Source of the DNA: Galerina marginata
Taxonomy: Eukaryota; Basidiomycota; Agaricomycetes; Agaricales; Galerinaceae
Direction: 5' to 3'
Length of the DNA: 64,000 nt
Assembly: GCA_023014335.1 (NCBI GenBank)
Contig: JAECYW010000007.1
Location: 62,001 to 126,000 of the forward strand
Position numbers and translations under genes: made by a program. This document shows positions 51,817 to 64,000 of the stretch, piece after piece. Within the stretch, counting starts at the first letter, position 1. Each line of letters starts with the position of its first letter. The notes under the pieces were generated by a model that was given only the letters and a program-made list of their open reading frames with translations, was not told the DNA's origin and did not search any database.

Positions 51817-54207
51817 ATGAGCAGCGACAGGAAACGAGCGTTCGAGGGCGGCGCAGCCGATGCAGCCAGCAACAAGAAACTCAAAAGGTCAGCGGGTCCC
51901 CTTTGATACCGGGTGGTGACTGACTTTTTAACCTTTCCTTGCTTTCTAGCGATGTGAGTATCCCAACTTCTCTGTTCTTGAAAGGTGAATGCCATCTCAA
52001 CCACCCGTCCCTGACTCGTTTCTCCAACCTTTTATTACACCAGAACAATGCACCGAAGGCGAATGGCGCTCCAGCTGGCGGGGTACGTGCCTTTGTGTCT
52101 TTCTGGGGACTAGCTATTGAACTGACACCGTTCTGGATGATCCAGCTGACTCCAGTCGAGCTCATCGCACAAAAACGTGCTGAAATTGCGGCGAAACACG
52201 CAGCTATGATGAAAAAGAATCCGTCAATCGCCAATGCGTCTGCTACATCTACTGCACCCCGGCTCGCAGCGCCGGTTCCGAAAGTCCCTTTGGTTGCAGC
52301 ATCCCTGCCTTCCAAAGTCGTGTATGCAGCCACTCCATCGCCCAGCGTCTCCAGCGGGCCGACACCTGCGACACCAGCTTCTGGCTCTGCGGCGGGCACC
52401 CCTGCTATCTCTGACGACCTGGTACGCAGGGTTGCAGAGGCGAAAAGGAGAGTAGCCGATGCGCAAAGCAAGCTCGCGATTAAGGATAACCCGTACATGG
52501 TGTGTGTCTCTTGCTCTTCATTCTAACTGGAAATAAATGTTATTTCTAAACAGTCTCTCCCCGCCTCCAAACGCAACAACTCCAAATCAACTGCGCACAC
52601 CCCCGTCGAGCAGCAGCAGGTCCAACAAGGTGCCGGACTGAAGATGGCTGCACACCCGCTCTTGCTCGACAACACCCCCACGCTCCCACAGTCCAAGAAG
52701 GATAGGTATAAGCCTATGCAGCCCAAGTTCGCTTCGATCAAGGCAAACACGCGGAATCAGCCCTCGCCGTCGCCCGCTGTCTCGATGCCTAGTATTGCAC
52801 CCAGCCCAGCAGCGAATCCTTACACCTCGGGGGCGGGTACAGCAGGAGGGAAGGAGACGGGGGCGTTTGAAGGGGCGCCAAGGGAGAGGTCTGGCCGAAA
52901 GTTCCACTTTGTGCCCAAGGGAAAATATGTGGCCTTGGGTAACCAGATGAGGCAGGACATCCAGCTGGAAGCGCTGAAGCAAAGGATTGCGGAGAGCGCA
53001 CGGAAGGCAGGGTTGGATGGGGATTTGGGGATCGAGAAGACTATCAAGGTCGGTTTGTTTATTGGCCCCAAATTTATCAAAATAATTAAATCGTCCTTTT
53101 TCAGCGCCCCCCACCGCCCGACTCCGAATGGTGGGATGCAGCCCTCCTCCCTACCAAATCCTACTCCGATATTCAGACATATACCCTTCCCGCCATTTCT
53201 GCGCTGACTATTCGCTCCTCCGCGGCCAATTCTCCTATTTCGTGGTACATCCAGCACCCCATCCCCATTCCGGCCCCCAACGAGAAGGATAAAGTGGAAT
53301 TGAAGCCGATGATGCTGACCAAGAAGGAGCAAAAGAAGATGCGGAGGCTGAGGAGGAAAGGGGAGTTGCAGGATAAGAGGGACCGTATTCGAATGGGTCT
53401 TTTGCCACCGGATGCGCCTAAAGGTTTGCCTTTATTTGACTTTATGGATCAAGAAACATGGGCTGACCTATGTTTGTAGTGCGACTGGCGAACCTAATGA
53501 AAGTTCTCACCTCTGACGCCATCCAAGACCCGACGCGCGTCGAAGCTCGGGTGCGGCGGGAAGTCGCTATGCGCCGCCATACACACGAGAAGATGAACTC
53601 TGAACGCAAACTCACCGACGAGCAGCGGCGCGAAAAGCTCGCAGCCAAGAAAGCCGATGAAGATCGCAAGGGCATCTTTGGGGCGGTGTTCAAGATCCTG
53701 ACCCTCTCGGACCCGTCGCACCAGTTCAAAGTCAGGAAGAATGCGGACCAGCTCAATTTGACTGGGGTGTGTATTTTGAACCCAGGGTTCAGCCTTGTGT
53801 ACGTGGAAGGCGCGGCGAAGTTTGTGAGGAACTACAAGAGGCTGATGATGCTCCGGATTGTGTGGACGGAAGCAGCCAGACCGAGGGCGGGTGCAGAGGA
53901 TGTGGAATTGGAGGACCCGGATTCGGACGCTGAGGGTGAGGAGGGACCGAAAGCTTCGGGATCTAAAGATGCAGAGATGGGAGGTACTGGCGAAGGACAT
54001 GCGACCACTGCAGATACGCCGAAATCGCTCGAAGACAATAAATGCTCCCTCATTTGGGAGGGCGCGCTGCGCGAGCGTGCGTTTGCGGGCTTCAAGGCAC
54101 GGACGTGCCCGACGGACCGGGAGGCTAGGGAGGTGCTGGGTGAACGGATGAAGGGGTATTGGGATGTGGCAAAGAATTGGAGGGCAGAGGAGGAAGAGGT
54201 ATTTTGA
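51817..54207 (+). CDS. PRP3: PRP3, U4/U6 snRNP splicing factor
   Basis: This U4/U6-specific splicing protein has about 640 residues. The N-terminus MSSDRKRAFEGGAADAASNK leads to LTPVELIAQKRAEIAAKHAA and a long Ala/Pro/Ser-rich region (52230-52420). The PRP3 domain runs through RSGRKFHFVPKGKYVALGNQ, PPPPDSEWWDAALLPTKSYS, ISWYIQHPIPIPAPNEKDKV, LTKKEQKKMRRLRRKGELQD and LLPPDAPKVRLANLMKVLTS. The C-terminal DUF1115-type part contains VRKNADQLNLTGVCILNP, YVEGAAKFVRNYKRLMMLRI and CSLIWEGALRERAFAGFKAR. About five introns. It ends 99 bp from the converging DAG kinase-like gene. Confidence 0.96.
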
Positions 54208-54306
54208 AGGTTGTACTTGCTGTTCAGCCCCGATGAATTATTTTCATGCATATTAATATGTTACCAGCAAGTCTACGTTTGAAATAATTGGTACAGAAAA
54301 GTAATC

Positions 54307-55522
54307 CTATTTGTCTGAGCCATAGACGGAAAATCCATGAGGAAAGGGATCTACAGAACAGACGGCATGGCCGCGTTCAGGAATATGGAGGATAGCACCG
54401 TCAGCGCAGACGAGATGTGCGTCCTGATCTTGGTCGTCCTAAATGAAAAAATGTCAAAAGGTACAGATCGAGAAAATATAAGGGGACGAACAGGGAACCA
54501 CTCCCAACCAGCACAACGAAAATATTCGATGACAGGAGGACCATCGCCGTTGGGTAAGATTTGGCCGTCTTGGTTATAGGTGAGGCGGACATGGGCACCG
54601 TCTTGATATGCAGCTCCTAAAACCTTCCAAGTATTTTCAACAAAGGCAAGTCTAGCTTGAGGAGTGTCTTGGGGGGTAGATGGATCGCGTAGAGGTCGAA
54701 GAATGACGACATCACAGGTAGAAGGCGGGGGTGGTATAGCGCGTGCGAGGGGTGATATCCTGAACTCTGGTTCGAGACGGTCCACGTTGACGGTTGAAAG
54801 AAAGTAAATGAAAGGACCGTCAAGGTGGGAGGACTGGGTATGTGGGACGAAGGTATTGGATTTGGGGTCGTAGACTTGAACATGGCCAAGAGAAGGTGGG
54901 GGAATGAGGTTGACACGACCGTTGTACCATTTGGAGCTGTTCTGTTGAGCAGCGATCTTGAATCTATCTGGTGATTAGATGCAAGCAGGTGTGGTGATGT
55001 GAGAAGCACGAACCTTTCGATGCCGGGATGGGACTGCCTCAAGGCTTCAGAGTGATGAAGAATGGATGCATGCAATGAGGTAGAAACGACGACAGAGGAG
55101 AGGGCTGCCTGGACAGAACCGGCCGGGGAGAAGAGGGAGGTGGACGCGAGAGAGAGATGGACCGGAGTAGATTTGCGGATGAAGGCGTGCAGAGACTTGA
55201 GCTTGTAATCGACGGGATCATGGTCCTTGGTGGGGGGGAAGAGCGAAGCATAGAGGGCGTTGGCGGTGCCACAGGGCACGAGGACAAAAGTGACTGGCCT
55301 GGGAGCGAGTGCCGTGATGATTTCCTGGAGAGTGCCGTCGCCTGAGCAGAGGACGACGGTGAGCGGGTCTGGCAGATCGCGCAGGACGGTCTCGGCGTGG
55401 CCCTTGGCGGTGGTGTGGACGACGAGGAGGTCTGGTGGCGTCAGCAATGGCAGGACATGGGCGGCGAAGAACTGGGCAGCGTCCGAGTGTCCACAGACAG
55501 GGTTGATGATAGAGACAGGCAT
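54307..55522 (-). CDS. Diacylglycerol/sphingoid-base kinase catalytic-domain protein
   Basis: This predicted lipid kinase of about 370 residues begins MPVSIINPVCGHSDAAQFFA, the phosphate-binding first strand of the DAGK fold. TTAKGHAETVLRDLPDPLTV and VLCSGDGTLQEIITAL follow; the latter is the SGDGT variant of the GGDGT nucleotide-binding motif. VPCGTANALYASLFP comes next. The second half contains DGPFIYFLSTVNVDRLEPEF, HVRLTYNQDGQILPNGDGPP and CADGAILHIPERGHA. No regulatory C1 domain or membrane segment is seen, which argues against a classical DAG kinase and fits the YegS/sphingosine-kinase-like soluble branch. The substrate cannot be told. The start is just 42 bp from the divergent phosphatase gene. 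Confidence 0.82.
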
Positions 55523-55564
55523 TGTATAAATATAGACACTGCGAATGGACAAATCAGCTCTGCC

Positions 55565-57798
55565 ATGTTCCACTACGTCGCTCCCGTCTTGTCGTCTCTT
55601 TTCCGCCTCGCCGCCTATCTCTTTCTGCGCGTCGTGCGTGTTCTCTGTCTTCTGCGCATATCTGTGCTGACCTGCGTCTAGATCCCGAGCAGGCTGGGCA
55701 TCCCGGTGCTGCCGACGCTGTACCTGCTCCATCTCGCCGCTGCATCTCTCTTTCCTCTTCCCAATGACGGCCCAGACCCAAACTGGCACGAAAAGAATAT
55801 CAAGCCCCCTCCAAAGAAGCAGGGCCCCTCTCCGTTGTCTGTTCTCTTCTTCTCCCTCCCAAGCCCGTCGCGTCTCCTCACATGGGCCACTGTATCCATA
55901 AACACTGTACTTCTCCTCGCCGCAGCCGACCTTGTTGTAACACCTTACCTCGATTCCGCCTCGGACGTCGTCTTCACCCGCGTCGGTGCAGTCCACCCAG
56001 ACAGCGTCAAGATTCTCGTCCGTTACCCTACTGATCAACCCCTCGTCGTCCTCTACCGCGGATCCAACTCTGTCTCTTGGATACGCGGTCCTCAGTTCCA
56101 TCCCACCGAGCAATCTGATTGGGCAGAAACTCTATGGCTTCAAGACCTGTGGCCCAGCACCCTCTATGAATGTGAGCCTATTTTCTTGCTTCCTTTCGCC
56201 TGCTGTCTCATTTTTATCCAGACACCCTTGCCTACTCAAACAGCACTCTTCTCCCATATCCTGACCGTCCTATCCAATTCCGCACCTTCCCAGATCCTCG
56301 CTTCCATTCCTCCAGCCATTTCCGCTTCCTCGCTACCTCTTGCATCACCCCCAATTTCCCCTATAAAGGCCCATTCCACAGACGTACCATCTCCGGTTTC
56401 GACCTTCTCGCTAATTATCTACGCTCCCCACCCCAAGAACAGCATCAACCTCTCTCACTGAATGACACTCAGCCCGCTACCCAAAATATTACAGCTCCGC
56501 AACCACCCGCTGAATTCCTCTTGTTCCTTGGTGATTTCATTTACGCAGACGTGCCCACCTACATTGGCGATAATCAAGAAGCTTATCGGCGACTCTACCG
56601 CCGCAACTACCAAAGCCCTGGCTTTAGGAAAGTCTACGAACAACTACGTCAGTCATTGCCGTTTTCTGTCCCAATATCGTCATTCACGATCTTATCATGT
56701 AGCCATTTTCCATGCTTACGACGATCACGAAGTACGTCATTACCCTTCACTCCCTTTCCTAAAGTGCTAAACTCTAATCATAGTTTATAAACAATTATGT
56801 CGGAAACTCTGAGGACGCTGCTCCATTCCAAAGCGCCTCAGACGCCTATAATATTTACGCCGGCAGTGTAAATTACGATTCCCCACGACTAGCACAGAAC
56901 TTTTACGACTTCAGGCGAGGAGATGTCGCGTTCTTCGTCATGGACACCCGCCGATATCGCTCCGCTCCTTCCACCGAACCCGATACTTACCGTACCATGC
57001 TGGGAGATGTCCAGCTTACGGCGTTGTACAACTGGCTCCATAAAGTATGCCCATGTTTTCTCTCCCTGTTTGGCGCCAAGGTACTGACAAGTTTTTCAGG
57101 TGAACGAAACATGTTCATTCAAGTTCATCGTATCGTCCGTGCCTTTCACCTCTCTCTGGACGCACGACGCCCAGATCGACTCTTGGGCGGCCTTCCCAGA
57201 AGAGAAAGCTGCCCTTCTCAATGCCTTCCACTCCGTTCCCAATGTCGTCATCATCTCTGGCGACCGCCACGAGTTTGCCGCGATCGAATTCGCCTCTCCC
57301 GATCCTGCTCTCCACACCGTCAGGGAAATTTCCACAAGCCCCTTGAGCATGTTCTACATCCCTTTCATCCACACTCTGCAGCCCCAAAGCGAGGCCTTCT
57401 TCATCAGGAACGTGACCGACGCAGAAAATGCCACAGCTACGCAAGTTCCCTTTGAAAAGGTCATTTCTTACATCCCCCATGGAAATTCCAAATGGTAGGC
57501 ACAACTCCTCCTTCTCTATCTCACTTTCCAACCCCGTTCTAGGTCGTCGTTTGAAATCGATACAAGGGACATCAACAAGCCAACACTTCGTTTAGAGACT
57601 GTCATAGATGGCAAGCCAGTATATCAGTTAGTCTTCCTTGCTTACCTCCCTACTCCTCAGTTCTAACGCTATGGCAGTCTCGAAATCACCGGTGCACCCA
57701 CCCGTCCTCCAAACTTTACAGGTCTTGGGTCTCTTGTCGCGACGAACGTTCTCGACCTGTTCGACAAGATCGGTCTCAAGCCTGCAAAGTGGTTCTGA
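55565..57798 (+). CDS. PhoD-like metallophosphatase with N-terminal membrane segments
   Basis: This is a predicted phosphatase of about 650 residues. The first 120 residues are hydrophobic in three stretches (starting MFHYVAPVLSSLFRLAAYLF, then VLPTLYLLHLAAASLF and LLTWATVSINTVLLLAAADL), which points to membrane anchoring. The PhoD core shows FRFLATSCITPNFPYKGP, EFLLFLGDFIYADVPTYIGD, FHAYDDHEFINNYVGN, VAFFVMDTRRYRS and VVIISGDRHEFAA, in which the Asp, His and Asn metal-binding positions are kept. The C-terminus ends LGLKPAKWF-like. Frames are broken by about seven introns. Substrates could be phosphodiesters, phospholipids or secreted phosphate esters; this is not decided by sequence. Confidence 0.88.
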
Positions 57799-57853
57799 GT
57801 CCCAGTCTCCACTAGACAAATATAGTATTTTTCGACCATAGAGACTCTAGTTA

Positions 57854-61823
<3,970 letters not shown>

Positions 61824-62638
61824 ATACGTATACCTTGGGAAGGGGGATGAACAATGAACGTTAAAGAACACTGAAGTCGGAACAACTGAACAAATTGAGT
61901 ATTAAATAATGCAAGGAACTGCTACCGGGGCTATGAAGCTGCCGGGTCACCGGTCACCGGTCCCGACTTACTATCACGTGCAATGGGATTCAAACGGTCA
62001 GGGAGATTCAAAACCGTGTCTACAGCTTGCACAACACTGCATATCTGCCAAATCTTTTGCATATTCTAAACACCCTCTATCTCAGCTCCACGAATATGCA
62101 AAAATTTTAAGGAAAAGTTGACTTGAGCCTGTTGTGGACGGTGTTCTCTCGAGACTACTCGCATCAAAAAGTAATAAATTTGTGTCTCAAACTCGAACAA
62201 CTTTGATTTAGAGCACGAAATTTTGGAGATGCATTTTGCATATAGCTTAACACCTATTTACAAAAAATTGGGATGTAAAAGTGAGTGTAGCACATAAGGT
62301 AGACGAAAAGGTCGAAAAAGCGTGACGAAATCGTGACACTTCAAAGGATTTCTCCGCTTTCGGCTTGCTGGAAGATTCCGTGACTTCATGTTACTTTTTT
62401 TTGAATCTCTCTGACCGCCTTCATTTTGAGCTCAATTCGGCACCAAATGTCTCAAAATTTGGTATTTGAAATCCTTAAGATAAAGCGAAGGTCGTTGCAA
62501 AATTTGGTAAAGATTGAAGAAAAACTCGTTGTGGAATTTGAGATTCAAAATCGCTCGTCGGAGTTTTTGAATCTCCTTGGGCTTGATAGTATCGAATTTG
62601 TGTCGAATTCCTTCAAGTTTGACACTTTGTTTTACAGA
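61824..62638. other. Divergent intergenic region of PEX6 and phosphoglucomutase
   Basis: About 815 bp without a supported gene. The part near PEX6 contains a GGTCACC tandem pair and a CACGTG box, listed separately. The part near the phosphoglucomutase start is AT-rich with a frame open back to about 62426, but the family start lies at 62639. Confidence 0.5.
61945..61980. promoter_or_regulatory. GGTCACC tandem and CACGTG box upstream of PEX6
   Basis: GGTCACC occurs twice in tandem at 61945-61958, followed by GGTCCCG, and a palindromic CACGTG lies at 61975-61980. They are 122-157 bp upstream of the PEX6 start. CACGTG is a standard site for bHLH factors. A regulatory role is inference. Confidence 0.3.
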
Positions 62639-64000
62639 ATGCCTCCTCCCTCATTAAAAGATCTAGTAGACGAGTGGTTGCTATTGGACCCTGTGGGTAT
62701 ACTCTGTAAAGCAAGCATGCATTCTCTCACTAGATTTCTCAGAACCCCGAGACTCGAAATGAGATCCAGACACTTTGGAATCGTGGTGACATCGATGAGC
62801 TTGAAAAACGCCTGAGGTATTCATTTTCAAGAATCATTGAGTCCATAAAATTCATTCAAGTTAGAACGCGAATCGATTTTGGGACAGCTGGTGAACACAC
62901 TACGAGCAATGAGACTGTCACCCACACTTACTTCATGATTAGGTCTCCGAGGGAGAATGCAAGCTGGCTGGTCTCGTATGAATGGTCAGTTCACCTACGA
63001 TCATCCAGGATGCGCTTTCAATATCTGTCTCAGATCTTATAATTCTTCAAACATCTCAGGTCCATCGCCTTTTATTCCCTCGGTAACTAAGTTGTTCATT
63101 TGAAGTTACAAGCAGGGTCTATCAGAATACATCCTGCAGCACGTCGAAATGGCCCGAGACCGCGGCCTCGTCGTCGGATATGATCATAGACATCATTCGG
63201 AACATTGGGCAATCCTGACTGCAAACATATTTGTGGCTAAAGGCATTAAGGTGTATCTTCTTCGTGGTTTCAATCATACACCAATGTGAGTTATTTTCTT
63301 TGCCTGTTGTTAGGTTTATAACAACCTCCTAAAGGGTGCCATTTGCTGTCAAAAAGCTGAACGCGGCGTGCGGCGTGATGATTACGGGTCCGTTCTAGTG
63401 TCACTAGTGTTATAGGACATCCTATACCAACCATCCATTCCAGCTAGCCATAACCCCAAGGTAAATTACCGATGACCTTAACTGAAACGAAAGTGAAAGC
63501 TGTTCCTTCATATCAGCAAGATAACGGATATAAGGTAAGCTGACTGCCAGAAGTCAAGGGCTTTGCCTTGAAGCATCTTCCTCAGGTTTATTGGGAGAAC
63601 GCAGTCCAAGTAAGACGGAGCCGATCTTATGCAACTACAAACACAAATGCATCTACCCAGATTGTACCTCCGCACGATAAAGGCATATCCATAGCGATTC
63701 AGACCAACTCTCGCAGTCAGCTAGCGGTTGAAGACGCTTCATCGTCCGAGCTTCTTCTGGATCCGACAGAGCGCATGCGATCAGAGTATTTTGAATACCT
63801 GAGAAATTCGGTCACTGATCGGTGGGTTAATATTGTAAATTGTGATTCAGTTCCTCAAGATTGACTCACAGGGAAATCAACATTGGCACAATTGTTAAAT
63901 TTGTAAACACCTCTATGCATGGGGTCGGTGACTATTTTGTGAAGGAGGGTTTTACAATTTTTGGATTCCCACCATATACTCCTGTAGCAAAACAGCAGTA
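62639..64000 (+). CDS. Phosphoglucomutase-2/phosphopentomutase, 5' part (runs off window)
   Basis: This is the N-terminal part of an alpha-D-phosphohexomutase of the PGM2/phosphopentomutase branch (yeast Pgm3-like). Exon 1 encodes MPPPSLKDLVDEWLLLDP. Through short introns it continues NPETRNEIQTLWNRGDIDEL, RTRIDFGTAGLRGRMQAGWS and ILQTSQGLSEYIL. VVGYDHRHHSEHWAIL is followed by VKKLNAACGVMITASHNPKD; the Ser of TASHNP is the catalytic phosphoserine. NGYKVYWENAVQIVPPHDKG, LLLDPTERMRSEYFEYLRN and FVNTSMHGVGDYFVKEGF come next, reaching the right edge near FPPYTPVAKQQ. The single-letter frame here is intact. At least eight introns fall within 1.3 kb. The ATG at 62639 was chosen because the family begins 12-15 residues before the WL-LD motif. 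Confidence 0.93.

Noticed and set aside
51315..52004. 229-codon minus-strand frame across MRPL16 and the PRP3 5' end
   Set aside because: It contains the MRPL16 exon, but the part upstream of the ATG at 51740 is antisense to PRP3 exon 1 and the shared promoter.
54617..56113. Very long minus-strand frame of nearly 500 codons
   Set aside because: Only the part from the ATG at 55522 is the lipid kinase gene. The upstream portion overlaps the phosphatase gene in antisense and has no family similarity.
61824..61871. Upstream extension of PEX6
   Set aside because: The extension would need a GTG start; the first ATG in frame is at 61823.
62426..62638. 71-codon in-frame extension upstream of the phosphoglucomutase start
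   Set aside because: It opens with a TTG and has an AT-rich, low-complexity composition; the family N-terminus begins at 62639.

Overview
The window looks like nuclear DNA of a mushroom-forming basidiomycete (Agaricomycetes). The evidence is about 25 closely packed eukaryotic housekeeping genes, each split by many short GT-AG introns of roughly 48-65 nt, protein sequences of basidiomycete character (fungal Zn2Cys6 regulator, class V myosin, large formin, fungal-type MIC19) and a hAT-type transposon island. I could not identify the species.

Layout. Positions 1-5400 are an AT-rich, gene-free repeat island. It carries decayed repeat families, a fold-back element and two nested non-autonomous hAT elements with perfect 8-bp target duplications. 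From 5414 onward genes are dense: UTP14 (-), omega-amidase NIT2 (+), type I DnaJ/Ydj1 (+), a C2orf76/UPF0538 homologue (-), a broken GH3 beta-glucosidase pseudogene (+), proteasome beta subunit PRE1 (-), COG4 (+), ESCRT-III VPS2 (-), an AN1 zinc-finger protein of the ZFAND1/CUZ1 type (+), class V myosin (-), COP9 signalosome subunit 3 (+), a formin (+), a secreted PEBP-like protein (+), MICOS subunit MIC19 (+), CDC5/CEF1 (-), a Zn2Cys6 transcription factor (+), a NUP37-like WD protein (-), UMP-CMP kinase (+), SF3B2/CUS1 (-), mitochondrial ribosomal protein L16 (-), PRP3 (+), a diacylglycerol-kinase-domain protein (-), a PhoD-like phosphatase (+), PEX6 (-), and the 5' part of a phosphoglucomutase-2/phosphopentomutase gene (+) that runs off the right edge.

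Functional relations. Most neighbours are unrelated housekeeping genes, as is usual in fungi. A few groupings stand out: a class V myosin and a formin (actin-cable motor and actin-cable nucleator) separated by one gene; three spliceosome proteins (CDC5/CEF1, SF3B2, PRP3) within about 16 kb; and several divergent pairs whose start codons are only 42-97 bp apart.

The most notable observations are the nested hAT pair, in which the younger copy landed inside the terminal inverted repeat of the older one, and the beta-glucosidase pseudogene, which carries at least five premature stops plus frameshifts although its full domain order is still readable. I found no clearly new biological system, no CRISPR array and no RNA gene. 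Exon boundaries were read by eye; the coordinates given span start codon to stop codon including introns.
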